A stretch of DNA of 50,215 nucleotides from contig JAFYJW010000003.1 in assembly GCA_017537925.1 (NCBI GenBank), positions 1 through 50,215 of the forward strand, written 5' to 3'. Numbering within the stretch: position 1 is the first letter of the stretch; each line of letters opens with the position of its first letter. Below the pieces are notes generated by a model. It ran no database searches. It was not told the origin of the DNA and worked only from the letters and a program-made list of their open reading frames with translations. The stretch is from Synergistes sp. Its GTDB lineage: Bacteria > Synergistota > Synergistia > Synergistales > Synergistaceae. Made by a program: the position numbers and the translations under genes. Positions 41,379-49,350 of this stretch are shown here, piece after piece.

Positions 41379-43364
41379 TTGCTGCACAAAGCGCACGTCA
41401 TTCCACTTTTCATCGCACTGCCGATCTTCCTTGCGATCTCGCTCTGCACCGGCAAAAGTGAAGCCGCGGATATCCAGCTGCCGGAGGAGGAAGTAACTGC
41501 GGCGGCAGGAGAAGACAGTACGCTCTTATCCCCCGGCACTGTCTCGGTCGTGAGACCCGACGAAACAGAGGGGGAACATAAAAACCTGCCGGAGCTGCTG
41601 AAAGAGGTTCCGGGACTCCACGTGATCGAAAGCAAAGGACGCGGTGCCTATACAGTCGCTTCAGTGCGCGGCAGCACAGCCGCGGAAGTATCCGTCTTCG
41701 TTGACGGCGTACTTATGAATTTAGGCGGAGAAGCCGCCGTAGACCTCTCGGCTATCCCGACTGCAAACGTCGACAGAATAGAAATATACCGCGGCTACAT
41801 ACCGGCGCGCTTTGCCGGAGCGTCGATGGGCGGCGTTATAAACATCATCACCAAATCGCCTGAGGAGCCGGGCGGCTCTGTTTCTGTCGGCGCCGGATCT
41901 TACGGCAAATTCAACACAAGTCTCTCCTACGCGATGCCGCTCGGCGGAGGCTCCTTCTTCATAGGGGCGAATTACGAGCGCACCGACGGCGATTTCGAAT
42001 ATTGGAATGACAACAACACCCCGTACACGCCGGGGGACGATTATACTGCAAAACGCCAGAACAACGGCTACAAGAATTCAGATATCCTGCTCAAATGGAA
42101 AAATGACGACTGGTCGGCGCGCTTTGGCTGGAAAAGAAACGACCGCGACCTTCCATACGGCGCGCCGGGCGCAGACAAGCCAGACAGCCCCAAAGGCGCG
42201 CATCAGGATACGAATCAGACGGACTTCTCCGTTTCACGCCGTTTCAAAAGCGGCTCCGTCGACTGGGGAGTCAGAGCCGAATATCTGCACCAGAGCAAAA
42301 AATATGACGATGAAACAAACGTGATAGGCGGATGGGGCGAGCAGCACAACAAATATACGACCGACAGGTACGGTTTTGCGGCTGACGGCTCCTGGCGGCT
42401 CGGAGAGAACCATTTCATCGAATTCCTTGCCGATTATTCAAGAGAGAAGCTTAAAGCGGACGGAGACATAGTAACGACCTTCGGCGGGACCTCCGATTTC
42501 AGCAGGGAGGCCGCCGACGTACAGATTCAGGATACGATAAGCTTAAGCCGCGACGGCACCTTCACCTTCACGCCGATAGCACGCTGGAATATGTGGAACG
42601 GCGACGGCAAGTTTTCGATCGGAGCCGCCCTTGCGAAGGAGCTGCCGCACGGCTGGACGATAAGGGCTTCCGGAGGAAGCTACAACAGAGCGCCGAACCT
42701 CTACGAACTCTACGGCGACGGCGCGTTCGTCAGGCCTAACAGGAACCTTGACTGGGAGAAAGGTACGCAGTGGGATTTAGGCGTATCATGGAAGGGAACG
42801 CTTGCAAAGGCTGAAACGTCCGCATCTCTGACATACTTCGGACGCCGTTCTGACGACCTTATCGAATTCATAATGACAAGCCCGCGTTACGGGCAGTACA
42901 TAAACATAGGAAAGGCCCGCGTAAACGGCATTGAGTTCGAGGGACGCGCCATATGGGACAAATGGGACCTGAAGCTCTCGGCAACATGGACCGACGCCAA
43001 AAACGCCACCCCGGACTACCGCGAGGGGCAGCCTCTGCCTAACAGGCCGGAATGGGAGGGCTATCTGCGCCTTTCGAGAAAGTTCCTGAAAGACGATGCG
43101 GCGTCTGCCTTTGCCGAGCTGCGCTACATCGGTGAAAACTATTACGACACCGCGGGCTCGATCAAAATGGACAATCTCTTCACGGTAGGCCTCGGACTGC
43201 ACTGGCGCATAAAAGAAAGGCTCAACCTGACGGTCGGGGTCGACGACATATTCAACGAGTCGCCCGATATAAAAATGTACTCGGTCAAAAACGGACCGGC
43301 GAGAACGATGTGGTATCCGCTTCAGGGACGCACATTCTACGCGACTTTGACATGGGAATTTTAA
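41379..43364 (+). CDS. btuB: TonB-dependent outer-membrane receptor, BtuB-like (cobalamin uptake)
   Basis: A 22-stranded beta-barrel receptor for corrinoids. The TTG at 41379 is the start because GGAGG lies exactly 8 bases upstream and a signal peptide follows (LLHKAHVIPLF, hydrophobic core, then SEAADIQ). It has 661 residues. The plug domain holds VPGLHVIESKGRGAYTVASV, VFVDGVLMN and IEIYRGYIPARFAGASMGGVINIITK. The barrel repeats end in TLTWEF with the terminal Phe needed for outer-membrane insertion. The riboswitch upstream is the main reason to call cobalamin as substrate. A Synerg-CTERM protein follows after 45 bases. No btuCDF or tonB genes are present in the window. Confidence 0.88.
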   Translation: MLHKAHVIPLFIALPIFLAISLCTGKSEAADIQLPEEEVTAAAGEDSTLLSPGTVSVVRPDETEGEHKNLPELLKEVPGLHVIESKGRGAYTVASVRGSTAAEVSVFVDGVLMNLGGEAAVDLSAIPTANVDRIEIYRGYIPARFAGASMGGVINIITKSPEEPGGSVSVGAGSYGKFNTSLSYAMPLGGGSFFIGANYERTDGDFEYWNDNNTPYTPGDDYTAKRQNNGYKNSDILLKWKNDDWSARFGWKRNDRDLPYGAPGADKPDSPKGAHQDTNQTDFSVSRRFKSGSVDWGVRAEYLHQSKKYDDETNVIGGWGEQHNKYTTDRYGFAADGSWRLGENHFIEFLADYSREKLKADGDIVTTFGGTSDFSREAADVQIQDTISLSRDGTFTFTPIARWNMWNGDGKFSIGAALAKELPHGWTIRASGGSYNRAPNLYELYGDGAFVRPNRNLDWEKGTQWDLGVSWKGTLAKAETSASLTYFGRRSDDLIEFIMTSPRYGQYINIGKARVNGIEFEGRAIWDKWDLKLSATWTDAKNATPDYREGQPLPNRPEWEGYLRLSRKFLKDDAASAFAELRYIGENYYDTAGSIKMDNLFTVGLGLHWRIKERLNLTVGVDDIFNESPDIKMYSVKNGPARTMWYPLQGRTFYATLTWEF

Positions 43365-43409
43365 AGCGGTATAAACCGTTTCAAAATAAAAACACAGGAG
43401 GGGTATCAA

Positions 43410-44687
43410 ATGCTTAAGAAACGCGGAATATTGGCACTGGTCCTGGCGCTGTGCATGGCTCTGGCGGTATCGCCTGCCATGGCGGACATCCTCTACACAG
43501 CCTCGACTAACTGGAACACAGACAGGTTCGGCATAATCAGGGGCGACGAAGAACCGACGAAAGACGTCGTCACGAACCTCGGCGGAGACGCGGGCTCCGG
43601 AGTATTCTCGTTCAAGAACGCCGATAAAGAAGCGCGCGTGGCAGTAAGCCAGTACGCCTACGCAGGCAACGACACAGTGTGGTTCTACGATCCTGAGACG
43701 ACAGACTGGTCGGCGCCGCTGCAGGAAGCCGTTTCGCCCGTAAAAAACGTACACCACATGGTGGCCGAAGGTAACTATCTCTATGCGGCAGGCTACGATG
43801 ACGCGTCTGTCGGCCGTTTCGATATGACGTCCGATGCTTTCACGCCTGATGACAAGACCTTTACCTGCACGCCTGACGAGCCGGGATACACTGCGCACGC
43901 CGAACGCCTGGCGGCGTACAACGGCAGCGTTTACGCGATATTCACCGCCAGCAGCGGAAGCTACCCGAACTACGTATACGCCTATCACAAGATCGTAAAA
44001 CTCAAAGAAGACCTGACGGAAGAGGCAAGCGCTGCTCTGAAAGGCAAGAACCTTGACGGCGCAAACGTCGGTTCGACTCTGCAGATAGGAAAAGACCTCT
44101 ACGTAGCCTCTCTCGGCGGCAGCCAGGATACCTCCGGACTCTTCAATTCCGACTCCATGATCGAAAAGGTGGACCTTGAGACACTGACCTCCGAGACGCT
44201 CATCACAGCCGCAGACGCCGCTGAGAAAGATAAGGAGTGGGGATACAACTTCTACGGCCTCGCCAAAGACGGCGCAAAGATATACGTGATGGCTGCCTGC
44301 TGGAACGGCAACTGGCCGGAATCGGGAACCGACAATGTCCAGATCTATGAGACGAGCGCTGAGAAGCTCGCAGCCGGCGACCTTGGCGAAAAGATAGCTA
44401 CGCTCAGCACTAAGACAGGCTACAGCCTCGGCATCGAATACGACAGTGAGTCGAAGCTGCTCTGGGTATCCGCGGGCGACAGCATTTACAAATACGACGG
44501 AACAAATTTCACGGAATTTGACAAAACGGCACTCGGCGGAGACATGGCCAAGTTCGCGGCGCTCAAGGCTTCCGAGGTAACGCCTCCTGCCGACGACAAG
44601 AGCAGCGGCGGATGCAACAGCGGCTTCGGCGCACTGGCTCTTCTTGCGCTCCTGCCGCTTATAGCGTCAAAACGCGGCAAAAAATAA
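43410..44687 (+). CDS. Secreted beta-propeller-like protein with Synerg-CTERM sorting signal
   Basis: 425 residues. The N-terminal signal peptide runs MLKKRG, hydrophobic core, then AMAD. The middle has repeated blade-like units ending in aromatic/Asp turns (VWFYDPETTDW, VGRFDMTSD, LYVASLGG, KIYVMAACWNGNW, LWVSAGDSIYKYDG), suggesting a YncE/YVTN-type beta-propeller. The C terminus is Gly400-Gly401-Cys402, a short spacer, a hydrophobic helix and KRGKK. This is the Synerg-CTERM surface-sorting signal known from Synergistota. AGGAGGGG precedes the ATG. It lies 45 bases after the riboswitch-controlled receptor gene, so it is probably co-regulated by cobalamin. By analogy with Bacteroides BtuG it may capture B12 at the cell surface. 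This role is inference, and the anchoring signal is clear. Confidence 0.82.
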   Translation: MLKKRGILALVLALCMALAVSPAMADILYTASTNWNTDRFGIIRGDEEPTKDVVTNLGGDAGSGVFSFKNADKEARVAVSQYAYAGNDTVWFYDPETTDWSAPLQEAVSPVKNVHHMVAEGNYLYAAGYDDASVGRFDMTSDAFTPDDKTFTCTPDEPGYTAHAERLAAYNGSVYAIFTASSGSYPNYVYAYHKIVKLKEDLTEEASAALKGKNLDGANVGSTLQIGKDLYVASLGGSQDTSGLFNSDSMIEKVDLETLTSETLITAADAAEKDKEWGYNFYGLAKDGAKIYVMAACWNGNWPESGTDNVQIYETSAEKLAAGDLGEKIATLSTKTGYSLGIEYDSESKLLWVSAGDSIYKYDGTNFTEFDKTALGGDMAKFAALKASEVTPPADDKSSGGCNSGFGALALLALLPLIASKRGKK

Positions 44688-44745
44688 AACAGCTCCCGAC
44701 CGCAGGCTCATAACAGGCTTACGGTTCTTTTAAAACAGGAAGAAA

Positions 44746-44783
44746 GAAAACAGGATCCCTCAAAAAAACGGGGTCCTGTTTTC
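44746..44783. terminator. Terminator after the receptor/propeller operon
   Basis: A 14-bp stem GAAAACAGGATCCC with its complement (one G-T pair) closes an A-rich loop. The plus-strand tail is TTGTC. The minus-strand tail is CTTTCTTCC, serving the convergent gene 44811-45209 as well. Confidence 0.8.
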
Positions 44784-44810
44784 TTGTCAAAACCTGAACA
44801 GTGCCGGCTG

Positions 44811-45209
44811 TTAGAATTTAACAGTCTTTGGCGCTTCCGCAAACGAATAGAAAACAGCGGTGGCGTCTTTCAGATAAAGCACTTCGCCCACTCCGTCATC
44901 TTCGGAGTAAAGCTTCTTAAGCATCGGATTTTCCTCAAGCATCTGCCTGCGGGCTTCGACTCTGCCGTCATGTACGACCGTCGCAGCGACGCGCAGCCAC
45001 TTCGTGCCGTCCTTTGATGTCGTGCAGAGCTCGATCTTCGGGTTATCCATCATCTGCTTATAGACCGGTTTGATATTTCCGGTCTGCAGGTAGAGCTTTC
45101 CTTCAAAAATGGCCACTACTCCGAAGGGACGCACCCTCGGCTGGTCGCCGTCCATCGTAGCGACATAAAATATCGGGTTCTCCTTCAAAAATCTGTAGAC
45201 TTCCTCCAT
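44811..45209 (-). CDS. Pyridoxamine 5'-phosphate oxidase family protein
   Basis: 132 residues of the small flavin-binding split-barrel fold: MEEVYRFLKENPIFYVATMDGDQPRVRPFG at the N terminus, then KLYLQTGNIKPVYKQMMDNPKIELC. This matches short FMN-binding PNPOx-like proteins of anaerobes, which are flavin reductases or of unknown function rather than true PdxH. The start is ATG 45209, with AGGAGGTG seven bases before it. The open frame upstream to 45284 lacks a ribosome binding site. It lies just downstream of hcp on the same strand, 87 bases away, so it could be part of the same nitrosative-stress transcript. Confidence 0.88.
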   Translation of the reverse strand: MEEVYRFLKENPIFYVATMDGDQPRVRPFGVVAIFEGKLYLQTGNIKPVYKQMMDNPKIELCTTSKDGTKWLRVAATVVHDGRVEARRQMLEENPMLKKLYSEDDGVGEVLYLKDATAVFYSFAEAPKTVKF

Positions 45210-45296
45210 GATAAGCACCTCCTGTATGGCTCTCTTATTGAATTTTACACCATTCATATGCAGCTTATGGCTTTTTATCCGCAAATTTGCCGCGCA

Positions 45297-46886
45297 TCAG
45301 CCGAGCAGCTTTTTCAGATCTTCTTCCGGCGTCGTTACCGGCGCTATGCCGTAATTTTCGACGAGGAACTTCAGCACGGCGGGTGATATGAAAGCCGGGA
45401 TGGAGGGCCCGAGCAGGATGTTCTTTATGCCCAGATGCAGCAGCGTAAGAAGGATGCAGACCGCCTTCTGCTCATACCATGAGAGGACGAGCGACAGCGG
45501 CAGTTCGTTCATGCCGCATTTGAACGCGCCTGCAAGCGCCATTGCGACCCGCAGCGCACTGTATGCGTCATTGCACTGCCCCATGTCCAAAAGCCTCGGG
45601 ATACCGCCGATATCGCCTAAGTCAAGGTCGTTGAAGCGGTACTTCCCGCAGGCAAGAGTAAGTATGATCGTATCTTTCGGCGCCTTCTTTACAAACTCCG
45701 TGTAATAATTGCGCCCCGGCTTCATTCCGTCGCAGCCGCCGACGAGGAAGAAGTGCTTCACCGCGCCGCTTTTGACCGCGTCGATCAGCGCGTCGGCTGC
45801 CGAGAGTACCGCGTCGTGCCCGAAGCCGGTCGTCGTGCATCTGCCTCCGTTTATTCCCGTGAATTCTTTGTCCTCGGCGTAGCCGCCTAATTCAAGCGCC
45901 TTTTGAATCACCGGAGTGAAATCCTTTTCGGCTCCGATGTGCGCCGTTCCGGGGAAGGATACGGCTTCTGCCGTGAAAACGCGGTCGGAGTACGACGGAC
46001 GCGGCGGCATCAGACAGTTGGTGGTAAAGAGGATCGGCGCAGGGATGCCGTCGAATTCTTTCTGCTGATTCTGCCAGGCCGTGCCGAAGTTGCCCTTAAG
46101 ATGCGGATATTTTTTCAGCTCCGGATAGGCGTGGGCCGGCAGCATCTCGCCGTGCGTGTAGATATTGACGCCTTTATCCTTAGTCTGCTCGAGCAGCATG
46201 GCAAGATCGCGCAGATCGTGGCCTGTTACGACGATAAAGGGCCCCTTTTCCACCCTGAACGGTACCCTGACAGGCGAGGGCTTTCCGAATGTCCCGGTAT
46301 TTGCCCTGTCCAAAAGCTCCATGCAGGCTAAATTTACCTCGCCTGCCTTCAGCGCGAGCGGCAGAAGCGCCTCCATGCTCTCTTCCTCTGCAATGGCAGC
46401 AAGCGCTTCGTAGAAGAAATTCTTGACCTTCCTGTCAACATAGCCGAGCACGTACGCGTGATAGGCGTAAGCCGCCATGCCGCGCAGGCCGAAAAGAATC
46501 AGAGACTTCAGCGAACGTATGTCTTCGCCGGCTTCCCATATATTTCTCATATCGTAATCTGCCTGAGCCGCACAGGAACCGCAGCAGCGCGAACATGACG
46601 GAGCGATCCCCGCGGAAGCCCTCCGGACTCCGGCAATAAGCTTAATGAGCGCCTCGTTGTCAAAATTTACATTTGTCACTGTCGCAAAGAGCCCTTCAAG
46701 CATCAATCGGTCTGTTTCGGCGTCAGGACCATGCTTTCCGACCGCAAGCGACATAGTGATAAGCGCTCCGGTCAGTTCATCCTGCAGTTCCGCTGTATCC
46801 GCTTTCTTGCCGCATACCCCGCACGCGGTGCAGCCGGCGCCGCCCGCCGTCTGTTCACACTGAAAGCAAAACATTTTTCCGTCCAT
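45297..46886 (-). CDS. hcp: Hydroxylamine reductase / hybrid-cluster protein
   Basis: Reduces hydroxylamine to ammonia in vitro, and acts physiologically on nitric oxide and S-nitrosylation. The 529 residues from ATG 46886 (AGGAG upstream) begin MDGKMFCFQCEQT. The N-terminal cluster Cys lie in CFQCEQTAGGAGCTACGVCGK, typical of the anaerobe class. Hybrid-cluster ligands are visible as H/E in VTGHDLRDL and GEMLPAHAYPEL, Cys in TTNCLMPP, and later the LVGGCDGMKPGR, LACGKYRFN and GQCNDAYSA Cys. It follows the ferredoxin gene by 57 bases and is presumably its electron acceptor. Confidence 0.96.
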   Translation of the reverse strand: MDGKMFCFQCEQTAGGAGCTACGVCGKKADTAELQDELTGALITMSLAVGKHGPDAETDRLMLEGLFATVTNVNFDNEALIKLIAGVRRASAGIAPSCSRCCGSCAAQADYDMRNIWEAGEDIRSLKSLILFGLRGMAAYAYHAYVLGYVDRKVKNFFYEALAAIAEEESMEALLPLALKAGEVNLACMELLDRANTGTFGKPSPVRVPFRVEKGPFIVVTGHDLRDLAMLLEQTKDKGVNIYTHGEMLPAHAYPELKKYPHLKGNFGTAWQNQQKEFDGIPAPILFTTNCLMPPRPSYSDRVFTAEAVSFPGTAHIGAEKDFTPVIQKALELGGYAEDKEFTGINGGRCTTTGFGHDAVLSAADALIDAVKSGAVKHFFLVGGCDGMKPGRNYYTEFVKKAPKDTIILTLACGKYRFNDLDLGDIGGIPRLLDMGQCNDAYSALRVAMALAGAFKCGMNELPLSLVLSWYEQKAVCILLTLLHLGIKNILLGPSIPAFISPAVLKFLVENYGIAPVTTPEEDLKKLLG

Positions 46887-46943
46887 ATTAATTTTCTCCT
46901 CTTCTTTAGATATGTTAAGCAAAATAATCAAACGCTGATTCGT

Positions 46944-47639
46944 TTATTCCCCTATTTCGCCGTTTATGCCGAGAGTAACGACCTGCCACGGGATAAATTT
47001 GCCGCTTGCCTGCAGCGCCTTCCTCGCGGCCGCTTCGATGCCGCCGCAGCAGGGTACTTCCATCCTTACGACGGTAACGCTTTTGATATCGTTATTTGCT
47101 ATGATCTCCGTCAGCTTCTCCGAATAATCTGCGCCGTCCAGCTTCGGGCAGCCTATCAGCGCAACGCGCCCCTTAATGAAGCGCTCGTGGAAATCCGCTC
47201 TTGCAAAGGCCGTGCAGTCCGCGGCGACAAGCAGCTTAGCGCCGTTAAAATAAGGCGCGTTCACCGGCGCTAATTTTATCTGCACAGGCCACTGTGAGAG
47301 ACGGGAGATCACGCTGCTTTCGCGCGCCATGGCCCCGGCAGCCTCCTCACGTTCTATGGCGCGGGAGCGTGAGCCCGGGCAGCCGAAAGCCTTCCCCGCT
47401 TTATCCGCTTTGGCGGCGCTCACCGCGGCGCTGTCGTAGGGTCTTGCCTCGCGCTCGACGAAACTTATGGCTCCTGTCGGGCACTGCGGCAGACAGTCGC
47501 CGAGCCCGTCGCAGTAATCGTCCCGCATCAGCCTCGCTTTTCCGTCTACGATGGCTATAGCGCCCTCGTGACAGGCTTCGGCGCAGGCGCCGCAGCCATT
47601 GCACTTTGCTTCATCTATCTCGATTATCCTTCTTTTCAT
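46944..47639 (-). CDS. Ferredoxin-type 4Fe-4S protein, partner of Hcp
   Basis: 231 residues. The N-terminal ferredoxin domain has C13-x2-C16-x2-C19-x3-C23, then Cys43, Cys49 and Cys53-Pro. With only three Cys in the second motif, one cluster may be unusual. The linker after residue 60 is Ala/Lys-rich. The C-terminal half (about 125-231) has three further Cys in DCTAF, IGCPKLD and VPCCGG, which look like an additional metal site. Genes of this type commonly accompany hcp in anaerobes and deliver electrons to it. GAGGGGG lies before the ATG. Its promoter overlaps the palindrome at 47720-47735. Confidence 0.85.
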   Translation of the reverse strand: MKRRIIEIDEAKCNGCGACAEACHEGAIAIVDGKARLMRDDYCDGLGDCLPQCPTGAISFVEREARPYDSAAVSAAKADKAGKAFGCPGSRSRAIEREEAAGAMARESSVISRLSQWPVQIKLAPVNAPYFNGAKLLVAADCTAFARADFHERFIKGRVALIGCPKLDGADYSEKLTEIIANNDIKSVTVVRMEVPCCGGIEAAARKALQASGKFIPWQVVTLGINGEIGE

Positions 47640-47676
47640 TACGGATTCCCCCTCTTTTTTAAAAGAAATTGACTCC

Positions 47677-47705
47677 TTGCCTTCACGCGATGAAGATACT
47701 ACAAT
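47677..47705 (+). promoter_or_regulatory. Promoter for the Crp/Fnr-type regulator gene
   Basis: TTGCCT (47677-47682), 17-base spacer, TACAAT (47700-47705). Transcription would start near 47712, so the palindrome at 47720-47735 lies just inside the transcript. Confidence 0.5.
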
Positions 47706-47719
47706 CTGCAGCTAAGGTC

Positions 47720-47735
47720 TGTTGTAATTACAACA
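47720..47735. promoter_or_regulatory. Perfect palindrome between divergent hcp-operon and Crp/Fnr genes, HcpR-like operator
   Basis: TGTTGTAATTACAACA is a perfect 16-base palindrome with the TTGT-ACAA half-sites common to Crp/Fnr operators. Toward the ferredoxin-hcp side, a TAGTAT -10 (47701-47696) puts its centre at about -39, an activator position with no good -35. Toward the regulator gene it lies at about +8 to +23, a repressor position. This suggests activation of hcp and negative autoregulation. Confidence 0.7.
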
Positions 47736-47750
47736 AAAATCGGAGGAAAA

Positions 47751-48428
47751 ATGACAGAAAACATCGATGTTATAAAAAACTCTCTGCTCTTCGAAGGAAT
47801 CTCAGAGGAAAACATTGCGCCCATGCTGAATTGTCTTTCGGCAAGGCGCGGGAATTATGCAAAAAATGACTTTATAATGCACAGCGGAGAAGAGACGGAT
47901 TCGATCGGCATGGTGCTCTCAGGATCGGTGCTCGTTATGAGAGAGGACTTCACGGGCAACAGAAACATAATAGCGAATGTGGCCTCCGGCGGCATATTTG
48001 CGGAAAGCTGGGCATGCACGCGGGGCGCGGCTCTTGACGTGAGCGTAGCGGCGGCTGAACCGGCCCGGATAATGTTCCTTGACATAAAGCGCGTTCTGTC
48101 CGTATGCACCTCGGCATGCGAATTCCATCTTCGCATCGTGCGCAATCTGGTCTCAGTCCTTGCCGAGAAGAACTTAAGCTTCAGCGGCAAGCTGACTCAC
48201 ATAGCCTGCCGCAGCATACGCGGAAAAGTGCTCTCATACCTGCACTCACAGGCAAAATCCGCCGGAGCGGACGAATTCGAGATTCCTTTCAACAGGCAGG
48301 AACTTGCTGACTACCTCTTCGTCGACAGAAGCGCATTATCGGCCGAGCTGGGTAAAATGCGAGCGGAAGGCATACTGGAATTCAGCAGGAACCGCTTCAT
48401 GCTCAGGGCTCCAGCCGTTGATGTATAA
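47751..48428 (+). CDS. Crp/Fnr-family transcriptional regulator (HcpR-like)
   Basis: 225 residues. A cyclic-nucleotide-binding-type sensor domain spans about 1-120 (LFEGISEENIAPML, IGMVLSGSVLVMREDFTGNRNIIANVASGGIFAE). A long dimer helix follows. The C-terminal winged helix has FNRQELADYLFVDRSALSAELGKMRAEGIL (about 182-211), with Ser/Arg in the recognition helix. There is no Fnr-type N-terminal Cys cluster. Crp/Fnr proteins divergent from hcp and ferredoxin genes are known as HcpR and respond to nitric oxide, and the location and operator here fit that. CGGAGG lies 4 bases before the ATG. Confidence 0.88.
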   Translation: MTENIDVIKNSLLFEGISEENIAPMLNCLSARRGNYAKNDFIMHSGEETDSIGMVLSGSVLVMREDFTGNRNIIANVASGGIFAESWACTRGAALDVSVAAAEPARIMFLDIKRVLSVCTSACEFHLRIVRNLVSVLAEKNLSFSGKLTHIACRSIRGKVLSYLHSQAKSAGADEFEIPFNRQELADYLFVDRSALSAELGKMRAEGILEFSRNRFMLRAPAVDV

Positions 48429-48451
48429 TTGCGGGAGAACGGAGTGATCTT

Positions 48452-49210
48452 ATGTATTCTATCGAAAAGACCGAAAAGTGGTTCGACTCATATACAGATT
48501 CCTTCAAAACGGAAGGGAACCTGCTCCCTCTTCAGGAGATGAAAAGAAGGCACAGCAAAAGAGTAATGGGTCTGGCCTGCGCTATAGCGGAGTCTCTTGA
48601 ATGGAGTGAGGAAAATGACATGTGGCTCGCGCACGCCGTTGGACTGCTGCACGATATAGCGCGCTTCATACAGTACAGGGACTACCGCACTTTTTCCGAC
48701 AGGGAGAGCTTCGACCACGGAGACCGCGGCGCGGAGATTCTGGCTGAGGAGTTCGACTGGGAAGGCATAATGCCGGAGGACAGGAACAAGATTCTGACCG
48801 CGGTGCGCTTTCACAATAAAAAAGAGATTCCCGCGGATGTTACGCTTTCCCAATATCGCTGGTGCGCCCTCGTGCGCGACGCGGACAAGATTGACGTCTT
48901 CCGTCTCGTGCAGCACAAAATAGACAAAGGCACAATATACGACGCTCTGCCTAAATTCAGGGACAGCGGCATGATATCTCAGGAACTGGCAGATGAAGTG
49001 CGCAAAACGGGGCGGGGATCATACGCAAACGCGCATTCTCTGCAGGATTTCCGCCTGATACAGCTTACGTGGGCGCTTGACCTGAACTATCCGGTCTCCG
49101 TTGTCACGCTTAAAGAAGAGAATATTTTTGACAAAATAGCGGAAGACCTGAAAGGACACGGCGCCGACGATATAATAGAATCCCTGATGAAAAAGATCAG
49201 CGAGATATAG
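48452..49210 (+). CDS. HD-domain phosphohydrolase family protein
   Basis: 252 residues with an HD metal-dependent phosphohydrolase domain: His34 in RRHSKRV, His67-Asp68 in LLHDIARF, H89 in SFDHGDRG, RFHNKKE, and the distal Asp in RDADKIDVF. The RDADK pattern is typical of a broad group of small uncharacterised HD proteins. It follows the regulator gene by 23 bases and may be co-transcribed. The substrate is unknown. Confidence 0.85.
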   Translation: MYSIEKTEKWFDSYTDSFKTEGNLLPLQEMKRRHSKRVMGLACAIAESLEWSEENDMWLAHAVGLLHDIARFIQYRDYRTFSDRESFDHGDRGAEILAEEFDWEGIMPEDRNKILTAVRFHNKKEIPADVTLSQYRWCALVRDADKIDVFRLVQHKIDKGTIYDALPKFRDSGMISQELADEVRKTGRGSYANAHSLQDFRLIQLTWALDLNYPVSVVTLKEENIFDKIAEDLKGHGADDIIESLMKKISEI

Positions 49211-49290
49211 TGATTCGCTGCGCATGGTTTGACAGATAAGCTTTTTCTTGCGGGGGAAAACTTATCCGCACAAAATCAGAAACGATTTAT

Positions 49291-49314
49291 TATAATGATA
49301 GTGAATCTGATTCA
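49291..49314 (+). promoter_or_regulatory. -10 box and start-site palindrome before the cyclase gene
   Basis: A perfect TATAAT (49291-49296) is followed by TGAATC-T-GATTCA (49302-49314), a perfect 6-1-6 palindrome. It lies across the expected transcription start (about 49303), a likely repressor site. The -35 region is weak. Confidence 0.5.
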
Positions 49315-49350
49315 GCTTATCAAAGACAAAACAATATTGGAGGAATGACT

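Noticed and set aside
42786-43988. 400-codon minus-strand ORF spanning the receptor and propeller genes
   Set aside because: Crosses two real genes antisense and has Arg/Val-rich composition with no domain. A shadow.
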